From NCBI GenBank assembly GCA_900320415.1, contig ONSE01000210.1, positions 1 to 11,834 on the forward strand: a stretch of 11,834 nt of DNA, written 5' to 3'. Positions 1 to 5,810 of this stretch are shown in pieces. The DNA is from an uncultured Eubacteriales bacterium (GTDB taxonomy: Bacteria; Bacillota; Clostridia; Oscillospirales; Acutalibacteraceae). Position numbers and translations under genes: made by a program. The notes beneath the pieces were generated by a model. That model had not been told where the DNA came from. It worked only from the letters and a program-made list of their open reading frames with translations, and made no database searches. Each line of letters starts with the position of its first letter. Within the stretch, counting starts at the first letter, position 1.

Positions 1-30
1 AAATTTTGTATAATTAAGGGGAGAAGTTAA

Positions 31-68
31 CAAGCCCTCTCAGAGTGATCCACACTTCAAAGGGCTTG
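31..68 (-). terminator. Possible weak terminator after the SGNH-like gene
   Basis: Inverted repeat with arms CAAGCCCT (31-38) and AGGGCTTG (61-68). A smaller AGTG/CACT pairing (44-47 with 53-56) lies inside the loop. It begins 9 bases past the stop codon of the minus-strand gene ending at 78. The bases that follow on the minus strand are only moderately U-rich (TTAACTTCT), so termination efficiency is uncertain. Confidence 0.4.
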
Positions 69-77
69 CTAAATCAT

Positions 78-1208
78 TTATTCATATTTGGCGATTTCTC
101 TCATACCGACCATGTCTTCGTTGATTTCCATGACTTTTCCGGAACGGATTTTATCATCGCAGCATCGATAAAACTGATGATAATACGCGACAGCTTCGTT
201 CCAGTGCGCCTTTTGAATTTCTGTCAAGACAGTATCCTGGATATGATAACGCTCTTTAAGTATATGTCCAAAATACTTTGTAAAATCCTCGGAACCGTAA
301 ACATTTAAATGCTGAACATTGTAGTACCACTCAGGCGGATAATCCATTGTGTATGGATCTCGCTCAAAATTAATGAAATCAAATCCATACTCCTCAATGA
401 TTCTACCGGCGCGGTTCGATTTGCAGAATCCATCGTAGTCATTTTGACGCACCAGGTGCGGCGCTCTGAAAAATACGACATTGTGGATCTCGTTTTCATT
501 CAGAAACGAGAGAAGCTCCCGAAGCTGTTCTTCACTGTTTTTGTATAATTCTGATTCAGAATTATCTTCTGCCAGTTTTTTGTTCAAATAAGAATCATCC
601 GGCTCACAAGTGCCTGTATTGCTTTTGTAGCCCTTTAGCAGTGTGTAGCCTCTGAAATGCTGCCCGATTAAGGCTCCCAGAAACTTTACGCCGCCCGGAT
701 ACTCACTCCATGAGCTATGATACTTGATCAAAGGAAAATAGTATTCCGCCTCATCCTCGGTCGCGAGTCCTTTGATATATTCGATCTTGTTTTCGTTGAG
801 CGGAACAGGATCGATATATTTGCGTATACTTCCCTCATTGGTGTCGTTGCGGTCATCGGGATATAAAAAAGGATTGATTTCGATAACGATCAGCTTTGGG
901 TTTTGCGTACGTACTATCTCTTTTACCTGCGTGATGGCAGCTCCCGCCGTAACAGAAGCGGTAGCATACGGATAACTGGTAAAACCGTACTCCTCATACG
1001 CGAGTCCCGGTGAAAAGCCCGTATACAATTCGCTGGCGCCTGTAAAAACTACGTCTATTGAGTTTTTATCCTCCAGATAAAAGCCGTCAATTCTCAGCTT
1101 ATTGTGATCGATATGACACAGCACAAAGTTTTGCAGAAACCACAGTGCGCAGGCGACGGTAAGACAAAAGGATATGATTTTTATCGTTCTGATAATATAC
1201 TTCTTCAT
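78..1208 (-). CDS. Membrane-anchored SGNH-fold (DltD-like) protein, function unknown
   Basis: A 376-residue protein beginning MKKYIIRT. Residues 5-31 form a basic-then-hydrophobic N-terminal segment with no clear cleavage site, so the protein is probably anchored by one helix with the rest outside the cell. After it, VVFTGASE (residues 53-60) resembles block I of SGNH/GDSL hydrolases, with Ser59 as candidate nucleophile and GAS instead of GDS. Near the C-terminus NVQHLNVYG (297-305) resembles block V (DxxH), with His300 present but Asn297 where Asp is usual. The layout recalls DltD and AlgJ-like proteins that act on acyl or cell-surface polymers beside MBOAT acyltransferases, but no MBOAT gene is visible here. 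An in-frame ATG 41 codons upstream was rejected because that stretch contains the gdhA terminator and this gene's promoter. It follows gdhA but is probably transcribed separately. The family placement is inferred from sparse motifs, and the substrate is unknown. Confidence 0.7.
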   Translation of the reverse strand: MKKYIIRTIKIISFCLTVACALWFLQNFVLCHIDHNKLRIDGFYLEDKNSIDVVFTGASELYTGFSPGLAYEEYGFTSYPYATASVTAGAAITQVKEIVRTQNPKLIVIEINPFLYPDDRNDTNEGSIRKYIDPVPLNENKIEYIKGLATEDEAEYYFPLIKYHSSWSEYPGGVKFLGALIGQHFRGYTLLKGYKSNTGTCEPDDSYLNKKLAEDNSESELYKNSEEQLRELLSFLNENEIHNVVFFRAPHLVRQNDYDGFCKSNRAGRIIEEYGFDFINFERDPYTMDYPPEWYYNVQHLNVYGSEDFTKYFGHILKERYHIQDTVLTEIQKAHWNEAVAYYHQFYRCCDDKIRSGKVMEINEDMVGMREIAKYE

Positions 1209-1215
1209 ACCTATT

Positions 1216-1243
1216 ATTATATAAGAAATACAGGAAAAGTCAA
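1216..1243 (-). promoter_or_regulatory. Sigma-A-type promoter of the SGNH-like gene
   Basis: On the minus strand, TTGACT (1238-1243) is followed after 16 bases by a perfect TATAAT (1216-1221). Only 7 bases separate the -10 box from the ATG at 1208, so the predicted start of transcription falls on or next to the start codon. There is no convincing ribosome binding site (AATAGGT only). Confidence 0.65.
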
Positions 1244-1261
1244 TAATGCAATAGTAACAGA

Positions 1262-1291
1262 AACAGCGGCCGGACGAATCCGACCGCTGTT
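1262..1291 (-). terminator. Rho-independent terminator of gdhA
   Basis: Stem of AACAGCGG (1262-1269) with CCGCTGTT (1284-1291), one C/A mismatch, then CGGA/TCCG closing a four-base loop that reads UUCG in the minus-strand RNA. The minus-strand continuation TCTGTTACTATT is fairly U-rich. It lies 33 bases past the gdhA stop. Confidence 0.75.
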
Positions 1292-1324
1292 CCATATGGG
1301 AAAAGATATTAGGAAAAACCGTAA

Positions 1325-2665
1325 TTAGCAAATACCCTGAATGAGCATAGCCTGAGCAACTCTCTCAAAGCCCGCGATGTTAGCGCCCGCAACAAGGTTG
1401 TCGCCGAGGTTGTACTTCTCACAGGCAGCGACACTCTGCTTGAAGATGTTAACCATGATGGCCTCAAGCTTCGCATAAACCTCTTCCTCCGTGAAGATAG
1501 CGTGCTCAGCGTTCTGGCTCATCTCGATGCAGGAGCAAGCAACGCCGCCCGCATTCGCAGCCTTGGAGGGACCAACAACTACGCCGTTCTCCTGGAGATA
1601 CTCAATAGCCTCGTTGGTGGTGGGCATATTGGAACCTTCGCAGAGGAACTTACAACCGTTCGCAACCATAGCCTTTGCTTCGTCAATTTTGATCTCGTTC
1701 TGAGTAGCGCAGGGAATGTACAGATCAGCCTTGACACCCCAGGGCTTCTCGCCTGCGAAGAACTTCGCGTTGGGATACTTCTCGGCATAGGGAGCGCAAA
1801 TATTCTTACCGGAGTTTCTGAGCTCAAGGAGGAAGTCGATCTTCTCGCCTGTTACGCCGTCCTCGTCGAGGATGTAACCGTCGGGACCGGAAATAGTGAT
1901 AGCCTTGGCACCAAGCTGCTCGAGCTTCTTAGCGGTACCCCAAGCAACGTTACCGAAGCCGGAGATAACAACCGTCTTGCCCTCGAGGCTCTCGCCAAAG
2001 TGCTTGAGCATCTCTCTCGCATAGAACACGATACCGTAACCGGTAGCTTCCGCTCTGCCCGCGAGACCGCCGTTAGCGGTGCCCTTACCTGTGAGAGTGC
2101 CGTCGTAGCAGTCTCTGATTCTCTTGTACTGACCCATCATGTAGCCGATTTCTCTTCCGCCGACACCGAGGTCACCCGCGGGAACGTCAGTGTTGGGGCC
2201 AATGTGTCTGAAAAGCTCGGTCATAAAGGACTGGCAGAATCTCATGATTTCCATGTCTGACTTACCGTTGGGGTTAAAGTCAGCGCCGCCCTTGCCGCCG
2301 CCGATGGGAAGGCCTGTCAGTGAGTTCTTGAAAATCTGCTCAAAGCCGAGGAATTTCACGATGCTGATATTTACAGAGGGATCAAAACGGAGACCGCCCT
2401 TGTAGGGACCAAGCGCGCTGCTGAACTGAACACGGAAACCGCGGTTAACCTGAACCTTGCCGTTGTCGTCCACCCAGGGCACTCTGAAGATGACCTGTCT
2501 CTCAGGCTCTGTGATTCTCTCGATGATTGCATTCTTCTCATACTCGGGGTTTGCATCAAAAACAGGCTCCAGAGAGGTCAGAACCTCGGTTGCTGTCTGA
2601 AGAAACTCGGGCTGATTGGAATTCTTGGCTGCCAGCTTTTCAAGCTGTTGACTAACATATGACAT
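1325..2665 (-). CDS. gdhA: Glutamate dehydrogenase, hexameric class, probably NAD-linked
   Basis: A 446-residue enzyme interconverting glutamate with 2-oxoglutarate and ammonia, matching the usual length of the bacterial hexameric class (about 450). Substrate-domain motifs are intact: GPYKGGLRF (86-94), LPIGGGKGGADF (119-130) with catalytic Lys125, and PAGDLGVGGREIGY (162-175) with catalytic Asp165. A Rossmann glycine motif GFGNVAWG (236-243) follows. The cofactor region has Phe in GFGNV and SGPDGY around 259-264. These features are shared with the NAD-dependent C. symbiosum enzyme, whereas typical NADP enzymes have Ser in the first position. Automatic annotation as NADP-specific may therefore be wrong. 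The start at MSYVSQQLEK is fixed by a perfect AAGGAGG nine bases upstream; 24 further in-frame codons upstream are leader. It appears monocistronic, with its own promoter and terminator. Confidence 0.96.
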   Translation of the reverse strand: MSYVSQQLEKLAAKNSNQPEFLQTATEVLTSLEPVFDANPEYEKNAIIERITEPERQVIFRVPWVDDNGKVQVNRGFRVQFSSALGPYKGGLRFDPSVNISIVKFLGFEQIFKNSLTGLPIGGGKGGADFNPNGKSDMEIMRFCQSFMTELFRHIGPNTDVPAGDLGVGGREIGYMMGQYKRIRDCYDGTLTGKGTANGGLAGRAEATGYGIVFYAREMLKHFGESLEGKTVVISGFGNVAWGTAKKLEQLGAKAITISGPDGYILDEDGVTGEKIDFLLELRNSGKNICAPYAEKYPNAKFFAGEKPWGVKADLYIPCATQNEIKIDEAKAMVANGCKFLCEGSNMPTTNEAIEYLQENGVVVGPSKAANAGGVACSCIEMSQNAEHAIFTEEEVYAKLEAIMVNIFKQSVAACEKYNLGDNLVAGANIAGFERVAQAMLIQGIC

Positions 2666-2710
2666 TTTGTAAGTCCTCCTTGAATTGATATACCTATTCA
2701 ATTGATGTAA

Positions 2711-2762
2711 TCGGAGTGAAACAGGGACCGTTTGCAAGAGCTGGGACGGTTTCTTTCACCGA
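2711..2762 (-). promoter_or_regulatory. Foldable 5' leader of gdhA
   Basis: Nested inverted repeats. Outer arms TCGG (2711-2714) plus TGAAA (2717-2721) pair with TTTCA (2754-2758) plus CCGA (2759-2762), with a two-base AG bulge at 2715-2716. Inner arms ACCGT (2727-2731) and ACGGT (2746-2750) pair around a 14-base loop. The predicted gdhA transcript starts near 2762, so the fold would occupy its very 5' end, about 30 bases before the ribosome binding site. It matches no riboswitch class that I recognise, and no folding energy was computed. Confidence 0.45.
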
Positions 2763-2803
2763 CTTTTATATGATACTATATTCAAAAGAATAATGCAAGA
2801 GCT
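2733..2803. repeat. 10-base direct repeat TGCAAGAGCT flanking the gdhA transcription start
   Basis: Copies at 2733-2742 and 2794-2803, 61 bases apart. One lies in the loop of the predicted leader hairpin. The other overlaps the gdhA -35 hexamer (2793-2798). A partial third copy, TTGCAAG, is at 2806-2812. The placement suits operators for a regulator of gdhA, but this is inferred from position only. Confidence 0.5.
2770..2798 (-). promoter_or_regulatory. Probable gdhA promoter
   Basis: On the minus strand, TTGCAT (2793-2798) and TATCAT (2770-2775) are separated by 17 bases. Transcription would start near 2762, giving a leader of roughly 97 bases before the ATG at 2665. Each hexamer departs modestly from consensus. 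Confidence 0.55.
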
Positions 2804-2999
2804 TTTTGCAAGTTTTTTTTAAGAAATTTCATAATTTTAGCATAATCAACAGCATTTCTGAGAAAAAGCAACCTCTTTTGCGTGTAATATTCACGATAAC
2901 GGCGCCTTTTGTTTTGCAGGATTTTAAATTCCACATTCATAAAAATATTTTGTATAATTCGGATTATGGTATTCCACACTCTTTCTGACACAATTTTAG

Positions 3000-3029
3000 T
3001 TGCATTCGGACATATTAACGTGTTATAAT
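3000..3029 (+). promoter_or_regulatory. Promoter of the XRE-type regulator gene
   Basis: TTGCAT (3000-3005), an 18-base spacer and a perfect TATAAT (3024-3029), with TG one base before the -10 (extended -10). The start of transcription would be near 3036, about 38 bases before the ATG. Confidence 0.65.
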
Positions 3030-3073
3030 GATGTTGAATAATAAATAATACTATTTGTATAACGGAGGCTTCT

Positions 3074-3283
3074 ATGAATTATTGCAAACGACTCAGGGAT
3101 TTACGCTTGAAAAACGGTTACACACAGGAACAGATCGCGTTTATTCTTCATACGCGTCAGGAGCAGTACAGCAAATACGAAAGCGGAAAACGAGAGCTTC
3201 CCCTCAGGCACTTGATTACGCTGTGCTGTCTGTACCGTGTTTCGGCGGATTACGTGCTGGGGATCGAAAAGTTTACTAAGTAA
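3074..3283 (+). CDS. Small XRE-family helix-turn-helix regulator
   Basis: A 69-residue protein consisting almost entirely of one HTH_3/XRE domain, about residues 6-61. It shows the family pattern RLRDLR then YTQEQIA (helix 2), YSKYESGKRELP (recognition helix and turn), and VSADYVLG at the end. No sensor, dimerisation or peptidase domain follows, so it is a minimal DNA-binding protein that probably acts as a dimer. GGAGG (3064-3068) lies 5 bases before the ATG, and a strong promoter precedes it. It is the only plus-strand gene here, divergent from gdhA and convergent with clpE. Possible targets are its own promoter or gdhA, but the sequence does not show which. There is no neighbouring toxin gene, so an antitoxin role is not supported. 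Confidence 0.88.
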   Translation: MNYCKRLRDLRLKNGYTQEQIAFILHTRQEQYSKYESGKRELPLRHLITLCCLYRVSADYVLGIEKFTK

Positions 3284-3315
3284 CCCCCCTCTTCCCTACA
3301 CTGTCGCAAACGCAA

Positions 3316-3352
3316 AAACGGCATGGAACCCTAAGTGAGTTCCATGCCGTTT
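3316..3352. terminator. Bidirectional terminator shared by the XRE gene and clpE
   Basis: Perfect 14-bp stem: AAACGGCATGGAAC (3316-3329) with GTTCCATGCCGTTT (3339-3352), 9-base loop. On the minus strand the stem runs into five T residues then GCG, a good terminator for clpE, which stops at 3375. On the plus strand it is followed by GCATTAAATATATTTAATTG, which is weaker but adequate for the XRE gene ending at 3283. A 16-base perfect palindrome of A and T (3355-3370) lies between the stem and the clpE stop. Confidence 0.9.
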
Positions 3353-3374
3353 GCATTAAATATATTTAATTGTT

Positions 3375-5699
3375 TTAGAGTGCCTGGATCACGACAGAGC
3401 TGCCGTCCGAAGTGACGTGGATAGCGGTCAGACTTCCTGTCTGCGAGGAAATCATCGCTTCCGCAACCTTCTCTTCCACCTCACGGCGGATTGTATTCCT
3501 CAAATCACGCGCGCCGCTCTTGCCGCCGCAGGACTTCTGAGCAAGATACTCACACGCTTTATCGTCATAGGTAAACGAAATATGCTTTTCTTCCAGTGTG
3601 GGGACATACTCGCTGAGCATCAGATTCGCGATTTTTACGAAATCCTCGGATTTCAGATTGTTAAAGACAATTACCTCGTCTACTCTCGCGATAAATTCGG
3701 GACGCAGGAAGTCGGAGAGAGCCTTCATCACCTTCTCCTTGGTTGCGTCCTCCTCGGTTTTTCCAAAGCCGAGAGCGCTCTCTCTGGAGCCGGAGCCCGC
3801 GTTGGAGGTCATAACGATAACAGTGTTTTCAAAATTAACCGCTCTTCCGTGGGCGTCTGTCACCTTGCCCTCGTCAAGTATCTGAAGAAGAATATTTAGT
3901 ACATCGGGATGCGCCTTTTCGATCTCGTCAAAGAGGAGAACCGAATAGGGACGGCGGCGCACCTTCTCCGTTACCTGTCCCGCCTCATCATAGCCGACAT
4001 AGCCCGGAGGGGATCCGATAATTTTGGATACCGAATGCTTCTCCATGAACTCGGACATATCCAGACGAATCAGGGTTTCAGGCGTGTCAAAGAGCTGTTG
4101 GCTCAGTACCTTGACCAGCTCGGTTTTTCCCACACCCGTGGGACCGACAAAGATAAAGGAAGCGGGTCTGCGTCGGGGGGAAATCTGACAACGGCTGCGC
4201 TTGATAGCCGAAGCCAGCGCCTCCACCGCTTCGTCCTGGCCGATAATCTTTTTCTTTAGCTCGCTTTCCAGATCTGCCAGCTTGGAGAGCTCATTCTCAC
4301 GGATCCTTGAAGCGGGAATCCCTGTCCACAGCTCGATCACCTTTGCGATATCCTCTTCCGTGACACGAGAAATCAGATCGTCGGGATTAAACTGAGACAG
4401 CTCGGAGTCAATCCGCGCAAGCTCTGTGTTCACCTCCGCCAGTTTTTCGAAATCGATATCCTCCTCGGAAGAGATTTCGTCCTTGAGGCGGAGCCATTCT
4501 CCTTTTTGCTCTCTCAGCTTATCGCACCGCTCCATGTCTTTGTTACGAAGAGCGGCACAGGCGCAGCTTTCGTCGAGCAGATCGATCGCCTTATCGGGGA
4601 GAAAACGGTCGGTGATATATCTTTCGGAAAGGACAACTGTCTTACGGACGATATCGTCGTCCACGATCACGCGGTGATGCTTTTCATAGTACTCTTTGAC
4701 TCCCGCGATGACCTCAATGGACTGGTTGATGGTGGGCTCTCCCACCTTGACCGGCTGGAAGCGGCGTTCGAGGGCGGAGTCCTTTTCTATGTATTTTCTG
4801 TATTCGTTAAAGGTTGTCGCGCCGATCACCTGAACTTCGCCGCGGGAAAGAGCGGGCTTGAGAATATTGGCGGCATTCATGGTGCCTTCGCTGTCGCCCG
4901 TTCCGACCAGACTGTGAACCTCGTCAATAAAGAGAATGATGTTTCCGTTTTCCTTGATTTCGGAAACAAGACCCTTGATGCGGCTCTCAAACTGACCGCG
5001 GAACTGTGTGCCGGCAACCAGAGAGGTAAGATCGAGCAACTGGATTTCCTTGTTTTTGAGGCGCTGCGGAACATTTCCCGAAGCGATCCTCAGGGCAAGC
5101 CCCTCGGCAATGGCGGTTTTTCCAACACCGGGCTCGCCGATCAGGCACGGGTTGTTTTTTGTGCGGCGTGAAAGAATCTGGATCACCCGCTCAATTTCGG
5201 TATCTCTGCCGACAATGCGGTCTATTTTTCCGTCACGCGCTTTCTTTGTCAGGTCCTCACAGTAAAGATTGATGTGCTTTCTTTTCTTTTCTTTTTTCTC
5301 GGTTTTTCTGCCGCCGGCTTTTCCCTGTTCCGGTGCCTGCGCTCCTCCGAAAATATTGTTGAAGAAATTCGGAAAGGCGGGAGCGCCGTGCGAAAAATCA
5401 TCATCGTCACTGCCGGGAGCTTCCGCGGCAAACTCCTCCATTTGCTCAGCGAGATTGCCTGAGCCGAGCTGCTCCATCAGGGAACCAAGGTCACCACCCT
5501 GCATGAGAGAGTTCATCTGATCCTGCACATTCTCCAGATCCTCATCTGAAATACCCATCTTGCTGATCAAATCTTCAACGGGCTTGATTCTTAACTCCTT
5601 GGCACAGGTTAAACAGTAACCGATGGTTGGAGTATCTTTCGAATTATTATTGGTAACGAAGACGACAGCCTGCCGTTTTCCGCATCTGCTGCAAATCAT
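3375..5699 (-). CDS. clpE: ClpE-type AAA+ unfoldase with N-terminal zinc finger
   Basis: A 774-residue Hsp100 protein expected to unfold substrates for the ClpP peptidase in the cytoplasm. It starts with a four-cysteine zinc finger (Cys3, 6, 29, 32) as in ClpE and McsA, not the double Clp_N repeat of ClpC or ClpB. A linker follows with an acidic patch (98-101) and a basic patch (127-141). AAA+ module 1 has Walker A GEPGVGKT (188-195) and Walker B ILFIDE (255-260). A short helical middle region spans about 384-437. Module 2 has GPTGVGKT (519-526) and LLFDEIEKAH (588-597). LGF at 643-645 fits the ClpP-docking tripeptide. GAGGTG (5705-5710) lies 5 bases before the ATG. It has its own promoter and terminator, so it is probably monocistronic. 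I see no CtsR heptamer repeat or CIRCE element upstream, although clp genes in related bacteria are often CtsR-controlled. ClpE is the best name; a divergent ClpC is the alternative. Confidence 0.93.
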   Translation of the reverse strand: MICSRCGKRQAVVFVTNNNSKDTPTIGYCLTCAKELRIKPVEDLISKMGISDEDLENVQDQMNSLMQGGDLGSLMEQLGSGNLAEQMEEFAAEAPGSDDDDFSHGAPAFPNFFNNIFGGAQAPEQGKAGGRKTEKKEKKRKHINLYCEDLTKKARDGKIDRIVGRDTEIERVIQILSRRTKNNPCLIGEPGVGKTAIAEGLALRIASGNVPQRLKNKEIQLLDLTSLVAGTQFRGQFESRIKGLVSEIKENGNIILFIDEVHSLVGTGDSEGTMNAANILKPALSRGEVQVIGATTFNEYRKYIEKDSALERRFQPVKVGEPTINQSIEVIAGVKEYYEKHHRVIVDDDIVRKTVVLSERYITDRFLPDKAIDLLDESCACAALRNKDMERCDKLREQKGEWLRLKDEISSEEDIDFEKLAEVNTELARIDSELSQFNPDDLISRVTEEDIAKVIELWTGIPASRIRENELSKLADLESELKKKIIGQDEAVEALASAIKRSRCQISPRRRPASFIFVGPTGVGKTELVKVLSQQLFDTPETLIRLDMSEFMEKHSVSKIIGSPPGYVGYDEAGQVTEKVRRRPYSVLLFDEIEKAHPDVLNILLQILDEGKVTDAHGRAVNFENTVIVMTSNAGSGSRESALGFGKTEEDATKEKVMKALSDFLRPEFIARVDEVIVFNNLKSEDFVKIANLMLSEYVPTLEEKHISFTYDDKACEYLAQKSCGGKSGARDLRNTIRREVEEKVAEAMISSQTGSLTAIHVTSDGSSVVIQAL

Positions 5700-5730
5700 A
5701 AACGCACCTCACATTATGTAAAGTATTTTT

Positions 5731-5750
5731 GAGCGGCACATCAGCCGCTC
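5731..5750 (-). promoter_or_regulatory. Hairpin at the predicted 5' end of clpE mRNA
   Basis: Perfect 7-bp stem GAGCGGC (5731-5737) with GCCGCTC (5744-5750), 6-base loop. It lies just downstream of the clpE -10 box, so the transcript would start on the stem. On the minus strand it is followed by AAAAATAC, so it is not an intrinsic terminator. Confidence 0.6.
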
Positions 5751-5756
5751 TCTCTT

Positions 5757-5785
5757 ATTCTATATGATATCAGAAAAAATTGCAA
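5757..5785 (-). promoter_or_regulatory. Promoter of clpE
   Basis: On the minus strand, TTGCAA (5780-5785), a 17-base spacer and TAGAAT (5757-5762). The predicted start of transcription is near 5750, about 50 bases before the ATG. The -35 box overlaps the candidate pgsA terminator. Confidence 0.6.
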
Positions 5786-5810
5786 TGCTGTAAGAAAAAT
5801 TTCTTGCATT
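5784..5810 (-). terminator. Candidate weak terminator of the ecf-truA-pgsA operon
   Basis: AATGC (5784-5788) can pair with GCATT (5806-5810), and AAGAA (5792-5796) with TTCTT (5801-5805), leaving a 3-base bulge and a 4-base loop. On the minus strand, GCAA and then six T residues follow. It begins directly after the pgsA stop codon. The stem is A/T-rich, so read-through into clpE is possible. Confidence 0.4.

Larger units (their letters stand above)
2666..3073. other. AT-rich divergent intergenic region between gdhA and the XRE gene
   Basis: This 408-base gap separates the two divergent starts. It holds the gdhA ribosome binding site (AAGGAGG, 2675-2681), a foldable gdhA leader (2711-2762), the gdhA promoter (2770-2798), the XRE promoter (3000-3029) and its GGAGG (3064-3068). 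Between about 2813 and 2999 I see no gene. That stretch has only A/T runs, an imperfect 15-base palindrome (2881-2895, CGTG/CACG arms) and an unpaired TATAAT (2953-2958) without a matching -35. Open frames on both strands there look compositional. Confidence 0.75.

Noticed and set aside
1209..1331. 41-residue N-terminal extension of the SGNH-like protein
   Set aside because: The stretch contains the gdhA terminator hairpin and the gene's own -35 and -10 boxes, and would push the membrane anchor away from the N-terminus.
1502..2260. 252-codon plus-strand open frame opposite gdhA
   Set aside because: Antisense shadow of a conserved enzyme gene with biased codon use; no promoter or family motif supports it.
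2947..2959. ATTTTGTATAATT repeated at 3-15, with a near copy around 539-551
   Set aside because: AT-rich 13-mers of this kind arise by chance; one copy is within coding sequence, and no common context or paired -35 boxes are evident.
2782..2991. Overlapping small open frames on both strands in the gdhA-XRE gap
   Set aside because: They are AT-rich, Lys/Phe-heavy and mutually antisense. The minus-strand frame overlaps the gdhA promoter, and no ribosome binding site is seen.
2966..3028. 20-codon plus-strand open frame before the XRE gene
   Set aside because: No ribosome binding site, and its 3' part is the XRE promoter itself.
4506..5171. 221-codon plus-strand open frame opposite clpE
   Set aside because: Antisense shadow with no recognisable domain; the clpE frame has all AAA+ motifs.
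5731..5750. CIRCE-type heat-shock operator upstream of clpE
   Set aside because: The inverted repeat arms (GAGCGGC) do not match the CIRCE arms TTAGCACTC/GAGTGCTAA and are only 7 bases long.
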